Shown here: one piece after another, positions 48,282 to 59,142 of the stretch
Layout: each line of letters starts with the position of its first letter
Position numbering within the stretch: position 1 is the first letter of the stretch
Assembly: GCA_902570675.1 (NCBI GenBank)
Contig: CACFYZ010000002.1
Location: 98,572-162,571 of the forward strand
Source of the DNA: an uncultured Pelagibacteraceae bacterium
Lineage (GTDB): Bacteria; Pseudomonadota; Alphaproteobacteria; Pelagibacterales; AG-422-B15
Reading direction: 5' to 3'
Length of the DNA: 64,000 nucleotides
Notes under the pieces: generated by a model
What the model saw: only the letters and a program-made list of their open reading frames with translations
Database searches by the model: none
Told to the model about the DNA's origin: nothing
Translations under genes and position numbers: made by a program

Positions 48282-48701
48282 TTAATCGTTATCTAACTTT
48301 TTTCTTAACTCAACTAAATCATTTAATACGTTCATTAGTTTTTTTCTTTTTGTTTCACCAAGACTATGTTGTGATATTTTATTTTCATTTTCTGTATTAT
48401 TATTTGACTCATCTGTAAAGCTAATATTTTGTAATTCTTTTAATAAAATTTTTTTTGTACCATTTTCTCTTATTACCTTTTGAACTCCTCTAATCGTATA
48501 TCCATCGTTATAAAGTAAACTTTTAATACCTTTTAACAATTTTACATCCTCAGGTCTGTAGTATCTCCTACCTCCTCCCCTTTTAATTGGTTTGATTTGT
48601 ACAAATTTAGTTTCCCAAAACCTAAGTACATGTTGCGGTAATGCAAGATCTTTTGAAACTTCACTTATTGTTCTAAATGCTTCAGGTGACTTAATATTCA
48701 T
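48282..48701 (-). CDS. MerR family transcriptional regulator
   Basis: A 139-residue protein. The winged helix-turn-helix [24 protein letters not shown] and [23 protein letters not shown] are clear, followed by a coiled coil. In alphaproteobacteria this regulator commonly follows ihfA downstream of plsX. It has no visible metal-binding cysteines, so it is not a metal-responsive type. Target genes unknown. Confidence 0.88.
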   Translation of the reverse strand: MNIKSPEAFRTISEVSKDLALPQHVLRFWETKFVQIKPIKRGGGRRYYRPEDVKLLKGIKSLLYNDGYTIRGVQKVIRENGTKKILLKELQNISFTDESNNNTENENKISQHSLGETKRKKLMNVLNDLVELRKKLDND

Positions 48702-48703
48702 GA

Positions 48704-49015
48704 CTACTCAATTGCTATTGATTTGTTTTTTGTATTAACTTTAGATTTTAAGACATTTGAGGCCCTGAACGTTACTACGCTTCTGGCAGTGATGGGAACT
48801 TCTTCGCCGGTTTTAGGGTTCCTTCCTATTCTCTCTTTTTTTTGTCTTACAACAAATGTTCCAAATGATGAAATTTTTACGTCATCCCCTGTAATTAAGC
48901 TTTTTAAAATTTCACTAAAGACAGAATCGACTAATGTCGCTGACTCATTTCTTGATAGACCAACATTTTTAAACACTGCCTCACTTAAGGTTGATCTTGT
49001 CGTTGTTCTATCCAT
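48704..49015 (-). CDS. ihfA: Integration host factor subunit alpha
   Basis: A 103-residue HU/IHF fold protein. [39 protein letters not shown] contains the DNA-binding beta arm with the intercalating proline region. IhfA pairs with IhfB to bend DNA. It is followed by merR with a 2-bp gap. Confidence 0.93.
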   Translation of the reverse strand: MDRTTTRSTLSEAVFKNVGLSRNESATLVDSVFSEILKSLITGDDVKISSFGTFVVRQKKERIGRNPKTGEEVPITARSVVTFRASNVLKSKVNTKNKSIAIE

Positions 49016-49086
49016 TATATGAAAAATTATATTAAATTAATAAGTTATAACAATAAATTAATTAACTTTTTTAATATATTTGACTT

Positions 49087-50112
49087 CTATTTATGCTGTA
49101 TTTCCCTAACATACGTCTTTATCTTTTGATTTACGTCATTAGACAGAAGTGAATATATGATATCTGTCGCATAAGAAACTCCTTTAAATTCTGACTGCCC
49201 ATGGCACTTTACAACTAGCGCATTTAATCCCATTAAAATACCACAGTTATGAACTCTTGGATCTAGCCTGTCTTTTACTGATTTCATTGCAAGTGATGAT
49301 AAAAAGTACCCTATTTTAGAAATTAGTGAACTTCTAAAGGCATCATTTAGATGGCTTTGAAATAATTTTGCAGTTCCTTCCGCTGTTTTAAGAGATATAT
49401 TTCCTGTAAACCCGTCAGTAACAACTACATTTGTCAATCCATTAGAAATATCATTGCCTTCTACATAGCCAAAATAATTAATTAGTGATGTATCCGATAA
49501 TTTACTTAATTCATCTGCGGCCAATTTTATTTCATCACTACCTTTAATATCTTCTTTGCCAACATTCAGAATTCCAATACTTGGACTGCTAATTTTAAAT
49601 AATATTGATGCTAAACTTGATCCCAATATCGCATTATCTATTAAATATCTTGAGTCCTTTTTTGTATTGGCGCCCAAATCAAGAACAATTGACTCTCCTT
49701 TTAAATTTGGCCATATAGATGCAATCGCAGGCCTTTTAATTTCTGCTAAGGTTTTGATATTTAGCAACGAATAAGTCATCAATGCGCCAGTGTTACCAAA
49801 AGACAATACTGCGTCGGAAGTTTTTTCTTCAACAGATTTAATTGCACGTAACATACTTGATGAGGTTTTTGTCTTAATTATATCTGAGGGCTTATCATCC
49901 ATCGAAATGAATTCTTCACAATGTATTAATTCAGAACTTTCATCGAGTCTTTCATATTTGGATATTTCTTTTTTTAGTAATTCTTCGTCACCAAAAATCT
50001 TAAATTTATAATTTATATTTCTTAATAAGGATAAATTCAGACCTTTTAATATGTCTTTGTAAGAAGTTTCACTGCCAAGGGTATCGACTGATAATGTGTA
50101 GACTTTTTCCAA
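49087..50112 (-). CDS. plsX: Phosphate acyltransferase PlsX
   Basis: A 341-residue PlsX. DAVLSFGNTGALMTYSL, VLDLGANTKKDSRYLI and VVVTDGFTGNISLKTAEG are hallmark segments. It makes acyl-phosphate from acyl-ACP for phospholipid synthesis. In most relatives fabH lies between plsX and ihfA; here there is only a 71-bp spacer, so fabH must be elsewhere or lost. Confidence 0.92.
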   Translation of the reverse strand: MEKVYTLSVDTLGSETSYKDILKGLNLSLLRNINYKFKIFGDEELLKKEISKYERLDESSELIHCEEFISMDDKPSDIIKTKTSSSMLRAIKSVEEKTSDAVLSFGNTGALMTYSLLNIKTLAEIKRPAIASIWPNLKGESIVLDLGANTKKDSRYLIDNAILGSSLASILFKISSPSIGILNVGKEDIKGSDEIKLAADELSKLSDTSLINYFGYVEGNDISNGLTNVVVTDGFTGNISLKTAEGTAKLFQSHLNDAFRSSLISKIGYFLSSLAMKSVKDRLDPRVHNCGILMGLNALVVKCHGQSEFKGVSYATDIIYSLLSNDVNQKIKTYVREIQHK

Positions 50113-50122
50113 AATAAAATAA

Positions 50123-50659
50123 TTAATTATAAAAATTAGGAAATTGAAAATTTGTTTTCAAATTATCTACTTCTTCTTTATCTAAAAAAACATTGGAACA
50201 ATTAATCATGTATTGCGCAAAATTCTCTAATATCTTCTCATTTATTTTAGCACCTTTATAAACATTATTTAATATTGTTTTTTTAAGTAGTTTTATATCA
50301 TTATTAGAGTAATACGCATCCATTCCCTTACTGTATTGGGCTATTCTTCCGTAAAAAGCAGTAACAAAAACTTTCATTTTCTTATTAACTGCAATATCGC
50401 CAAAACCCATTTCTCTTAAGTTATTATCAAAATCACTAAACATATGATCAAATAATTCCTGTGAAAGATTTGGCTTAGATATACTTTTCTTCTTATAGAA
50501 GAAAAACACAAGGAATGCATGAAAGATAATCAAATCAAATCTTGTTTCAAAGGTGTCCTCTAGTTTTAAATCAAGATAAAAAAATTTAGATCTCGAAATT
50601 TTTATTATATTCTGATAAATACTTTCAACAGCGATAGTATTTTTCTTTTTAAAAAACAT
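50123..50659 (-). CDS. Ubiquinol-cytochrome c chaperone family protein
   Basis: A 178-residue protein of the CBP3/UQCC1 family. ETRFDLIIFHAFLVFFFY, LFDHMFSDFDNNLREMGFGDIAVNKKMK and FYGRIAQY are conserved. It is expected to assist assembly of the cytochrome bc1 complex. It is divergent from bamE, an arrangement also known in other alphaproteobacteria. Confidence 0.85.
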   Translation of the reverse strand: MFFKKKNTIAVESIYQNIIKISRSKFFYLDLKLEDTFETRFDLIIFHAFLVFFFYKKKSISKPNLSQELFDHMFSDFDNNLREMGFGDIAVNKKMKVFVTAFYGRIAQYSKGMDAYYSNNDIKLLKKTILNNVYKGAKINEKILENFAQYMINCSNVFLDKEEVDNLKTNFQFPNFYN

Positions 50660-50665
50660 TTTTTT

Positions 50666-51100
50666 ATGCGATTTTCTATAATAATAACGTTAATATGCAT
50701 CTTTATATATAGTTGTTCTTCTATAAATAAACAACATGGGTATTTGCTGGATGATGTATTGTCATCGTCAAAAAAAATGTCTAATTTTAAAGAAAAATCA
50801 ACTACTAAAGAAGACATTTACTCAGTAATGGGATCTCCTTCAATAGAAATTAGTGATGTTGAAAATACTTGGATTTACCTAATTTCACTTAAAGAAAAAA
50901 ATGTATTTGAGGCTGATAAGAATGTGTTTCAATCCATTTATAAATTTTCTTTTAACGATAAAAATATATTAATTAAAAAAGAAATAGTTACGCAAGATAG
51001 TTTTAACGAAATAGCCTTCTCAACTGATGAAACAGAGGTAGAAAGAAATGCTTACAGTATTTCAGATCAACTTTATGATGCCTTCACTAGAGGTCAATAA
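50666..51100 (+). CDS. bamE: Outer membrane assembly lipoprotein BamE (SmpA/OmlA)
   Basis: A 144-residue lipoprotein with the signal MRFSIIITLICIFIYSCSS. KSTTKEDIYSVMGSPSIEISDVENTWIYL is the BamE core (VxxxxGxP...W.Y). It is an accessory of the BAM complex. The lipobox IYSC is acceptable. It overlaps no neighbour and is divergent from the bc1 chaperone. Confidence 0.84.
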   Translation: MRFSIIITLICIFIYSCSSINKQHGYLLDDVLSSSKKMSNFKEKSTTKEDIYSVMGSPSIEISDVENTWIYLISLKEKNVFEADKNVFQSIYKFSFNDKNILIKKEIVTQDSFNEIAFSTDETEVERNAYSISDQLYDAFTRGQ

Positions 51101-51102
51101 TT

Positions 51103-53175
51103 TTACAAAGCTGCCAGTAAAAGCAATGCAACAATGTTTGTAATTTTAATCATTGGGTTAACTGCAGGTCCTGCTGTATCTTTATAAGGGTCTCCAACTG
51201 TATCACCGGTTACTGCTGCCTTATGAGCCTCAGAGCCTTTACCGCCAAAATTTCCGTCCTCTACAAACTTTTTTGCATTGTCCCAAGCTCCCCCTCCAGC
51301 GGTCATAGAAATTGCAACAAATATACCTGTCACTATTACACCCAATAACATAGCACCTACCGCCGATACAGCGGCATTCTGATCAGCTACTACTGTGACT
51401 ATAAAAAATAAAACTAATGGAGAAAGAACTGGTAACATTGATGGGATAATCATTTCTTTAATTGCTGACCTTGTTAACATGTCAACTGAACGAGAATAAT
51501 CTGGTTTAGACTCACCAGTCATAATTCCTGGATTATCTTTGAATTGTTTACGAACCTCTTCAACAACTGCGCCACCTGCTCTACCAACTGCCATCATGCC
51601 CATTGAAGCAAACAAATATGGAAGTAAACCGCCAATTAGAAGTCCTACGACAACGTATGGATTTTCTAAGCTAAAATTTGGAGATAATTTTGGAATGAGT
51701 TTTAAATCTTCGACATAGGCTGCAAATAAAACTAGAGCTCCTAAACCAGCTGATCCAATTGCATATCCTTTTGTAACTGCTTTTGTAGTGTTTCCAACAG
51801 CATCTAAAGCGTCAGTTGTTTTTCTGACATTCTCATCTAGGTTAGCCATTTCAGCAATACCCCCGGCATTATCGGTAACAGGTCCGTAAGCGTCTAAAGC
51901 CACAACCATTCCTGCGAGTGCTAACATTGCAGTTACAGCAATAGCAATACCAAATAGTCCCGCTAATTGATAAGTTAATACTATTCCAATTACAATAACA
52001 ATTGCTGGAAGAGCAGTAGCTTCCATTGATACTGCAAGACCTTGTATAACATTAGTTCCATGTCCAGTTGTAGAAGCCTTGGCTACACTCTGAACAGGCC
52101 TATAGTTAGTACCTGTATAATATTCAGTAATCCAAATTAAAAGACCTGTTATCACAATTCCGACAACTGAGCATATATATAATGATATGCCGTTAAAAGT
52201 CGTAGAACCAAAAGTAAATTCTGTAGACATATCACCTAAAATTATTTGGGTAACAGGATAAATGAAAATTAATGATATTATAGCTGAAGCAATAAACCCT
52301 TTATAAAGAGCGCCCATAATACTTTGAGAACTACCAAGCCTGACAAAGAAAGTACCAATGATAGATGCTACAAGGCAGCTTCCACCAATTGCCATTGGGT
52401 AAACAGTCATCATGTAAGCTGTATCGCCACTGAAAAATATTGTTGCTAAAACCATTGTCGCAACAATTGTTACTGCATAAGTTTCAAATAAGTCTGCTGC
52501 CATACCAGCGCAGTCACCAACATTATCACCTACGTTGTCTGCAATCACAGCAGGGTTTCGAGGGTCATCTTCTGGTATACCTGCTTCTACCTTACCCACT
52601 AGATCAGCACCTACATCAGCACCTTTAGTAAATATTCCTCCACCAAGCCGAGCAAAAATTGAAATCAATGAGGCTCCAAATCCAAGTCCTACTAGAGCAT
52701 GTTTTAGAGTTTCATCGGAAACTGAATATGAGTCTAAGATAACGTAATAAACAGATATCGATAATAAAGCTAGCCCCGCAACAAGCATACCTGTAACCGC
52801 ACCAGCTTTGAACGCAACATCTAAACCTTTTCCTAAGCTCTCTTTTGCTGCTTCGGCAGTTCTTACATTAGCTCTAACTGAAATAATCATTCCAATATAC
52901 CCAGCTGCTCCCGATAAGATTGCACCAATCAAATAACCGCCAACAACCCAAACGTCTCTGAAAAATATATATAAAAGAACACAGATAACAGCGCCTACAA
53001 TTGCAATCGTTGTATACTGTCTATTTAAATATGCTTGAGCACCAATTTGAATTGCAGAGGAAATTTCTTGCATCTTCTCGTTTCCAGCATTTGCACGAAG
53101 AACTGAATTACCTGCCCAAAAACCATAGATAATTGATAATATGCCCGAGAAGATAATTAAGTTCATGATACTCAT
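51103..53175 (-). CDS. hppA: H+-translocating membrane pyrophosphatase, K+-independent type
   Basis: A 690-residue protein with about 16 membrane helices. [41 protein letters not shown] is the pyrophosphate site. Lys in [18 protein letters not shown], where K+-dependent enzymes have Ala, marks the K+-independent class. It pumps H+ at the expense of PPi. Codon use suggests high expression. Confidence 0.95.
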   Translation of the reverse strand: MSIMNLIIFSGILSIIYGFWAGNSVLRANAGNEKMQEISSAIQIGAQAYLNRQYTTIAIVGAVICVLLYIFFRDVWVVGGYLIGAILSGAAGYIGMIISVRANVRTAEAAKESLGKGLDVAFKAGAVTGMLVAGLALLSISVYYVILDSYSVSDETLKHALVGLGFGASLISIFARLGGGIFTKGADVGADLVGKVEAGIPEDDPRNPAVIADNVGDNVGDCAGMAADLFETYAVTIVATMVLATIFFSGDTAYMMTVYPMAIGGSCLVASIIGTFFVRLGSSQSIMGALYKGFIASAIISLIFIYPVTQIILGDMSTEFTFGSTTFNGISLYICSVVGIVITGLLIWITEYYTGTNYRPVQSVAKASTTGHGTNVIQGLAVSMEATALPAIVIVIGIVLTYQLAGLFGIAIAVTAMLALAGMVVALDAYGPVTDNAGGIAEMANLDENVRKTTDALDAVGNTTKAVTKGYAIGSAGLGALVLFAAYVEDLKLIPKLSPNFSLENPYVVVGLLIGGLLPYLFASMGMMAVGRAGGAVVEEVRKQFKDNPGIMTGESKPDYSRSVDMLTRSAIKEMIIPSMLPVLSPLVLFFIVTVVADQNAAVSAVGAMLLGVIVTGIFVAISMTAGGGAWDNAKKFVEDGNFGGKGSEAHKAAVTGDTVGDPYKDTAGPAVNPMIKITNIVALLLLAAL

Positions 53176-53244
53176 ATTTATGTCCTTTTAATAATTTTAT
53201 GCTGCTGAAAATGCCAAATATTACAGTATTTTGCAACTTTTATT

Positions 53245-53679
53245 TTAATTAGGAAATTCCTGAAGATTATCAAGCACTCCGTTCAATAATCCAATTTCAC
53301 TAGCTTCAAAAAACCGATTAGCGATCATTAGATACTCTGAGATTGCAATCTTTTTTGAAATATTTCCCTGAAACATTAGTTCAAATATCGCCACTTTAAA
53401 AATAGATAATAACAATTTATCCATAGTCTTAAATTTATTTTTATTACTAAGAGAACTTAATAATATCTTATCTATTTCCTCATTGTTACTTCTTAACCCA
53501 ATATATAATTTTTTCGCAAAATTAAGATTAGATTTCTTAAGTTTATCCTTATGGTTAGATTGCTTAACAATATCAGAAAATAATTCATCTACATTTACAT
53601 CTTGACGATTTTTGTTTAAAGACTGCTCGTATACTGTTTGTACGACCAACAATCTCTGTAAAGATTTTATATCAGTCAT
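53245..53679 (-). CDS. nusB: Transcription antitermination factor NusB
   Basis: A 144-residue helical protein. LQRLLVVQTVYEQSLN at the start and KTMDKLLLSIFKVAIFELMF...KIAISEYLMIANRFFEASEIGLLNGVLDNL are typical NusB. With NusE it binds boxA RNA for rRNA antitermination. It follows ribH by 3 bp. Confidence 0.9.
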   Translation of the reverse strand: MTDIKSLQRLLVVQTVYEQSLNKNRQDVNVDELFSDIVKQSNHKDKLKKSNLNFAKKLYIGLRSNNEEIDKILLSSLSNKNKFKTMDKLLLSIFKVAIFELMFQGNISKKIAISEYLMIANRFFEASEIGLLNGVLDNLQEFPN

Positions 53680-53682
53680 AGA

Positions 53683-54096
53683 TTATTCTTTTAAAACTGA
53701 TATTGCTGCTTCGATTGCTTCTTTAGCTCTATTAATTTTTCTTGATGATCTATCTAATGCTTGCTTCATATTGCGGCATGATAGTATAGCATTAGTTATA
53801 GGAATTTTTTTTGAAATTGACAAAGACAGAAGTGTATTGGTTATAGCTTGAGAAATAAATTCATAGTGATCAGTTTTTCCTTTTATTATGCAACCTAAGG
53901 CAATTACTGCATCATATTTTTTTTTATCAAGCATTATAGAAATCTTTGTTGGGACTTCAAGTGAACCTTGAACCCTAAATATTTCATATTTGTACTTCAT
54001 AGATTTAATATATGTAATTGCTTCCTCTTCAAGGCTAGCGGTAATCCCTGGATAAAAATTAGAAGTTACTATTAAAAATTTATATTTTTTCTTCAT
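53683..54096 (-). CDS. ribH: 6,7-dimethyl-8-ribityllumazine synthase
   Basis: A 137-residue lumazine synthase: VTSNFYPGITASLEEEA, FRVQGSLEVPTKI and the catalytic-His region GCIIKGKTDHYEFISQAI. It condenses ribityl-uracil and dihydroxybutanone phosphate. It overlaps ribB by 4 bp. Confidence 0.92.
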   Translation of the reverse strand: MKKKYKFLIVTSNFYPGITASLEEEAITYIKSMKYKYEIFRVQGSLEVPTKISIMLDKKKYDAVIALGCIIKGKTDHYEFISQAITNTLLSLSISKKIPITNAILSCRNMKQALDRSSRKINRAKEAIEAAISVLKE

Positions 54097-55211
54097 GAGA
54101 AATCGTTCAAAAACTTTGTTTCAATAATTTTAATCCCATAAGCATCTAATCCAATAAATTTCCATTCAGTATTTGTTAAAAGTATCATTTCTTTAATGCC
54201 TAATTCGGATAATATTTGGGCTCCCATTCCATATATGCGCAATTCATCAGACTCATCTGGCTCAACTCTATTGCTGCTTTGATTGGAGGTTATTAAATTG
54301 TTTATTATTGACTTTCCTGAATCTCTAACCAGTATAATAATACCTCTGTTTTCTTTGGTAATGATATCTAAAGCTTTATGCAATGATGCATCATTACTTC
54401 CATACTCTCCGAATAAGTTATCAAAATAATCAGTCACATGGACCCTAACCATAATTGGCTTTCCATTAGATATATCGCCTTTTGATAGTACAATCTGCTC
54501 AGTATTATCAAATACTGACTCATATATTTTAATATCAAATCTATTTTCTAAATTTAAGATAACTTCTGCATCATGTATTTTTTTTACAAATAAGTCCTTT
54601 TTTCTTCTGTAAGAGATTAAGTCAACAATCCGTCCAATTTTTATACCGTGTTTCTTTGAAAATTTTATAAGATCGGGCACTCTAGCCATGGTACCGTCGT
54701 CATTCATTATCTCACAAATAACACCTGCTGGTATATTTCCGCTTAATCTTGCCAAATCAACCGAAGCCTCTGTATGACCAGCTCTAACTAACACTCCGCC
54801 ATCTCTTGAAACTAATGGGAAGACATGCCCAGGACTCATAATATCATTTTCATCCTTATTGGGATCTATTGCTGTGTGTATTGTTACCGCTCTATCTTGA
54901 GCAGATATTCCTGTCGTAACACCTTTTTTTGCTTCAATCGATATTGTAAAGGCGGTTGAGTCTCTTGTTTCATTATTTTGTGACATCAATGGCAGATTAA
55001 GTTCTTTTACTCTTTGCTCAGTCAATGATAAACAGATTAAACCTCGTCCATACTTTGCCATAAAATTAATAGCTTTATCGTCGGCTCTATTTGCGGGTAT
55101 AATTAAATCTCCTTCATTTTCACGATCTTCATCATCTACCATGATAACCATTTTACCTGCTTTTTGATCATTAATTATTTCTTCTATTGAAGATATGAAG
55201 TCTGTATTCAT
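54093..55211 (-). CDS. ribB: 3,4-dihydroxy-2-butanone-4-phosphate synthase with degenerate RibA domain
   Basis: A 372-residue RibBA-like fusion. The N-terminal DHBP synthase is complete: VDDEDRENEGDLIIPA, DRAVTIHTAID, SPGHVFPLVSRDGGVLVRAGHTEAS. The C-terminal GTP cyclohydrolase II domain lacks the zinc cysteines (DNLFGEYGSNDASLHKALDI where GCHII has C-x-C), so it is probably inactive. This is common in alphaproteobacteria, with RibA encoded elsewhere. Confidence 0.92.
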   Translation of the reverse strand: MNTDFISSIEEIINDQKAGKMVIMVDDEDRENEGDLIIPANRADDKAINFMAKYGRGLICLSLTEQRVKELNLPLMSQNNETRDSTAFTISIEAKKGVTTGISAQDRAVTIHTAIDPNKDENDIMSPGHVFPLVSRDGGVLVRAGHTEASVDLARLSGNIPAGVICEIMNDDGTMARVPDLIKFSKKHGIKIGRIVDLISYRRKKDLFVKKIHDAEVILNLENRFDIKIYESVFDNTEQIVLSKGDISNGKPIMVRVHVTDYFDNLFGEYGSNDASLHKALDIITKENRGIIILVRDSGKSIINNLITSNQSSNRVEPDESDELRIYGMGAQILSELGIKEMILLTNTEWKFIGLDAYGIKIIETKFLNDFS

Positions 55212-55214
55212 TTG

Positions 55215-55817
55215 CTATCTCAATTTTTTTTGATTTTGGGTAACATATCTTGCAAGCATATCGACTTCAAGATTTATTCTGTCACCAATTTTTAATTTAC
55301 TTAAATTTGTTTTATCCCATGTGTAAGGAATAATATTAAGAATAATACAGTTATTTTTTATTGAATTAATTGTGAGAGAAATTCCATTAATTGCAACTGA
55401 GCCTTTTTTTGCAACCAACCCTTTTAGTGATTTTGAAATTTTGAATCGTAACTCATAAGAGCCATCTACTTTTTTTATTGATAATAAACGGGAAGTATCA
55501 TCAACGTGCCCAAAAACAAAATGGCCACTAATTTCGTCCCCAACTCGTAATGACTTCTCAATATTTAAAACATCACCCTTTTTGATTTGATTAAAGTTTG
55601 TACAATTTAGTGTTTCCTTTGAAACATCAAATGTAAGTAATATTTTCCTATTATGTTTTTTTTTTGAGACTACTGTTAAACATATGCCGTTACAGCATAC
55701 AGAGCTTCCCTTTTTTATATCAGTAAATTTTAAATCTGTTTCAAGGACAAGTTGATAATCTTTTAATCTTGTGAAACTAATCACTTTTGCAGAATTTTCG
55801 ATTATACCTGAGAACAT
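55215..55817 (-). CDS. ribE: Riboflavin synthase alpha subunit
   Basis: A 200-residue protein with two lumazine-binding repeats. MFSGIIE at the N-terminus and the paired motifs SSVCCNGICLTV and GSVAINGISLTI are diagnostic. It dismutates two lumazines to riboflavin. It lies 3 bp after ribD-side ribE start and precedes ribB in the ribDE-BA-H operon. Confidence 0.94.
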   Translation of the reverse strand: MFSGIIENSAKVISFTRLKDYQLVLETDLKFTDIKKGSSVCCNGICLTVVSKKKHNRKILLTFDVSKETLNCTNFNQIKKGDVLNIEKSLRVGDEISGHFVFGHVDDTSRLLSIKKVDGSYELRFKISKSLKGLVAKKGSVAINGISLTINSIKNNCIILNIIPYTWDKTNLSKLKIGDRINLEVDMLARYVTQNQKKLR

Positions 55818-55821
55818 TTGT

Positions 55822-56907
55822 TTAAATTCTTTTATAGATACTTAATTGATCATCTTCAAATATTTTGTTCTTTAATAATTTAAACCTTTTAGCGTCATTT
55901 ATTTTGTTGATGCCAATACTTGAAATTGCCTCTAAACCGTTTCCACCAATAATCTTATTCGCCCTAAACCATTGAATTTCATCGATAAAATTATTTTTTA
56001 TTAAAGACCCTGTTAATATGGAGCCACCTTCAACTAAAACCCTCATATAACCCAATTCTGCAATTTTTTTTAGCATATCAGCAATGTCTAATAAATTATT
56101 TTTAACTTTTACATCAATGTATGTAACTGATTTAATTTTCTTTTTGATAAGACTATTATCCCTATTATAGAAAATAAATATTCTTCTTTTCTCTAACGAA
56201 AATATTTTTAAATCTTTTTTAAAGTTTAGTCTTTGATCTAGTATAAATATATCAGTATTTGATTTTTCGTGACCTGCTAGTCTACAATTTAATAATGGAT
56301 TATCTTTTCTAATAGTTCCACTCCCGACTAGGATACAATCATTTTTAGCTCTAAGCTTATGACCATGTAATCGAGAAATACTATTTGTAATCCATTTACT
56401 TTCGAATGATTTTGTAGCAATTTTCCCATCAGATGTTGATGCTATTTTTAAGGTGACATATGGTTTTAATTTATTTAATGATCTAAAAAAAATTTTATTT
56501 AATTCGCGGGTATTATTACTAAAATTTTTTTTAATAACAGTAATTCCTGATTTTTTAAGAATTTTGATAGAACTGCCATTAATTTTAGGATTTTCGTCTT
56601 CCTGTGATAGATAAACTTTTGCAATTTTATATTTAATAATTTTTTCTACGCAAGGGGGATTTTTACCGTAATGTGAACATGGTTCCAATGTTGTATATAA
56701 AGTAGCACCGTTAAGTTTTTTTTTATCCTTGACCTGACTTATCGCATGAATTTCTGCATGCGGCGACCCGTTCACCTGTGTCCAGCCTCGAGCTAATATC
56801 ATTTGATCTTTAACAATGATAACTCCAACAGGTGGGTTCGGTGCAGTGCTTCCAACAGCTCGGTAAGCCATTCTCTCTGCAAGGATCATATAGTCTTGGG
56901 GTTTCAA
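55822..56907 (-). CDS. ribD: Riboflavin biosynthesis deaminase/reductase RibD
   Basis: A 361-residue bifunctional enzyme. The N-terminal deaminase has HAEIHAISQ and the zinc motif LEPCSHYGKNPPC; the C-terminal reductase has TLKIASTSDGKIAT and VLVEGGSILTGSLI. It performs steps two and three of riboflavin synthesis. It lies 5 bp downstream of nrdR. Confidence 0.94.
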   Translation of the reverse strand: MKPQDYMILAERMAYRAVGSTAPNPPVGVIIVKDQMILARGWTQVNGSPHAEIHAISQVKDKKKLNGATLYTTLEPCSHYGKNPPCVEKIIKYKIAKVYLSQEDENPKINGSSIKILKKSGITVIKKNFSNNTRELNKIFFRSLNKLKPYVTLKIASTSDGKIATKSFESKWITNSISRLHGHKLRAKNDCILVGSGTIRKDNPLLNCRLAGHEKSNTDIFILDQRLNFKKDLKIFSLEKRRIFIFYNRDNSLIKKKIKSVTYIDVKVKNNLLDIADMLKKIAELGYMRVLVEGGSILTGSLIKNNFIDEIQWFRANKIIGGNGLEAISSIGINKINDAKRFKLLKNKIFEDDQLSIYKRI

Positions 56908-56912
56908 AATAT

Positions 56913-57371
56913 CTAATCTTGATTTGAAGAAATAACTCCTAAAAACTCCTCAAAATCTTTTGCCTCTCTGAAGTTTTTATAAACCGAAGCAAATCTTACG
57001 TACGCAACTGAGTCTACACTCTGCAAACCCTCCATTACAATCTCTCCTATGACATCAGAAGATACTTCAGTTTCACCTAAGCTTTCAACTCTTCTAACAA
57101 TTCCACTGATCATCCGTTCAATACGCTCATTCTCAACTGGGCGCTTTCTTAATGCAATTTGAACAGATCGCTCAAGTTTGTCTCTGTCAAAGGGCACTTT
57201 CTTTCCAGATTTTTTCAAAACAGTTAATTCTCTGAGTTGAATTCTCTCAAAAGTTGTAAATCTTGCCCCACAAGCAGAACAAAATCGTCTTCTTCTAATG
57301 GCCGAATTATCTTCTGTAGCACGAGAATCTTTTACTTGAGTATCAATATTTCCACAAAATGGGCATTTCAT
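56913..57371 (-). CDS. nrdR: Transcriptional repressor NrdR
   Basis: A 152-residue protein. The N-terminal zinc ribbon [15 protein letters not shown] and [17 protein letters not shown] precede an ATP cone. NrdR senses ATP/dATP and represses ribonucleotide reductase genes. It stands between glyA and ribD, the order found in many alphaproteobacteria. Confidence 0.96.
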   Translation of the reverse strand: MKCPFCGNIDTQVKDSRATEDNSAIRRRRFCSACGARFTTFERIQLRELTVLKKSGKKVPFDRDKLERSVQIALRKRPVENERIERMISGIVRRVESLGETEVSSDVIGEIVMEGLQSVDSVAYVRFASVYKNFREAKDFEEFLGVISSNQD

Positions 57372-57380
57372 AATTATTCT

Positions 57381-58643
57381 CTAACTGTAAATTGGAAATT
57401 GTTCACAAAGTTTAATAACCTTATTTTTTACTACTTTCTCAACTTCGTTATTATTTTCAGGGTTTTGTTGAAGACCTCTTAATGTTTCTAGTATTAAATT
57501 ACCTACGATTTCAAATTCTTTTTCTTTAAAACCTCTTGTTGTGGCAGCTGGCGTTCCCAGTCTAATTCCAGAAGTTACTTTTGGCGGTCTTGGATCCTTC
57601 GGTATACCATTTTTATTGCATGTGATATGTGACTCCTCAAGACTTGTAGAAGCAGCATCTCCTGTAAGACTCATGGGTGTTAAATCAACAAGTATCAAAT
57701 GGGTATCTGTACCTCCTGATACAATTTTAAGACCGCCATCAACCAGTGTTTGACTGAGAGTTTTTGCGTTCTGAATTACCTGCTTTATATAATCTTTAAA
57801 TTCAGGCTTAAGAGCCTCACCAAATGCAACTGCCTTACCAGCAATTACATGCATCAAAGGGCCACCTTGATATCCAGGAAATACTGCAGAATTAAACTTT
57901 TTGCCCAAATCAGGATTGTTAGAAAGAATCATGCCTCCTCTAGCGCCTCTAATTGTCTTATGCGTAGTAGAAGTTACAACATCTGCATATTCTAATGGAT
58001 TAGGGTATTCTTCTGCTGCAACCAAGCCTGAAAAATGAGCCATATCAACATGAAGAAATGCCCCAACTTCATTCGCTATTTCTCTAAACCTTTTAAAATC
58101 AATAATTCTTGAGTATGCGCTACCCCCCGCAATTATTATTTTTGGCTTATGCTCTTTTGCAAGTTCTTCAACTTCATCGTAATTTATCAGTCCATCGTCA
58201 TTTAAACCATACTGAACAGCGTTAAACCACTTTCCAGACATTGATGGAGCAGATCCATGAGTTAAATGTCCACCTGCATCTAAACTCATTCCTAATATTG
58301 TTTCTCCAGGCTTTATTAAGGCCAACATTACAGCACCATTTGCCTGAGCTCCTGAATGAGGTTGAACATTAGCATATTCACACTTATAGAGTTTTTTTAG
58401 TCTTTGAATCGCTAAATCCTCAGCTATATCAACAAATTCACATCCACCATAATATCTTGCAGCAGTATAACCCTCAGCATATTTGTTGGTAAGAACAGAT
58501 CCTTGGGCTTCTAATACAGCTTTAGATACGATATTTTCTGATGCGATAAGTTCTATTTGGTTTTGTTGCCTCGCAAGTTCTTTATTAATAGCGTCATGTA
58601 TCTCGCTATCAATTTCATGAAGGGGTGATGAAAAAAAAGTCAT
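57381..58643 (-). CDS. glyA: Serine hydroxymethyltransferase
   Basis: A 420-residue PLP enzyme. [30 protein letters not shown] and the PLP-lysine motif [18 protein letters not shown] are conserved. It interconverts serine and glycine and feeds one-carbon units. It precedes nrdR by 9 bp and follows rpiB by 7 bp. Confidence 0.96.
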   Translation of the reverse strand: MTFFSSPLHEIDSEIHDAINKELARQQNQIELIASENIVSKAVLEAQGSVLTNKYAEGYTAARYYGGCEFVDIAEDLAIQRLKKLYKCEYANVQPHSGAQANGAVMLALIKPGETILGMSLDAGGHLTHGSAPSMSGKWFNAVQYGLNDDGLINYDEVEELAKEHKPKIIIAGGSAYSRIIDFKRFREIANEVGAFLHVDMAHFSGLVAAEEYPNPLEYADVVTSTTHKTIRGARGGMILSNNPDLGKKFNSAVFPGYQGGPLMHVIAGKAVAFGEALKPEFKDYIKQVIQNAKTLSQTLVDGGLKIVSGGTDTHLILVDLTPMSLTGDAASTSLEESHITCNKNGIPKDPRPPKVTSGIRLGTPAATTRGFKEKEFEIVGNLILETLRGLQQNPENNNEVEKVVKNKVIKLCEQFPIYS

Positions 58644-58650
58644 GATTATT

Positions 58651-59088
58651 TTATCCTATTTTATTTATTCTTTCAATGTGACGATTGCCTTCAAAGTTTG
58701 TATTTAAAAAAGTATTTACTACATTTATGGCTGTATTTTGATTTATAACTCTGGCTCCTAAAGTCAAAATATTTGCGTTATTATGTTTCCTTGCTAGTTT
58801 TGCTAACTCATCATTATAGCATAGAGCAGCTCTAATTCCGGGCTTTTTGTTTGCTGCCATAGCCATTCCTTGGCCAGTTCCGCACACTAACACGCCCTTT
58901 TGCGCACTTTGATTGATAATATCTTGTGTTACTTTAGATGCAAAGTCTGGGTAGTCTACTGGTTCTTTTTTGTTTGGCCCCCTATCTATGACGTCAATTT
59001 CATTGTCCTTAAGATATTTAATAATTTCAGCCTTCAAATCAAAACCGGCGTGGTCAGATGCTATAGACACTTTAATTTGATCAGTCAT
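58651..59088 (-). CDS. rpiB: Ribose-5-phosphate isomerase B
   Basis: A 145-residue RpiB/LacAB protein: [38 protein letters not shown] (catalytic Cys in the CGTG loop) and [10 protein letters not shown]. It interconverts ribose-5-P and ribulose-5-P. It is the first gene of the rpiB-glyA-nrdR-rib run. Confidence 0.93.
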   Translation of the reverse strand: MTDQIKVSIASDHAGFDLKAEIIKYLKDNEIDVIDRGPNKKEPVDYPDFASKVTQDIINQSAQKGVLVCGTGQGMAMAANKKPGIRAALCYNDELAKLARKHNNANILTLGARVINQNTAINVVNTFLNTNFEGNRHIERINKIG

Positions 59089-59142
59089 ATTGGATATTAT
59101 TAAACTAATTATACTAGATCTTGTATATAAAAAAACAAAAAC

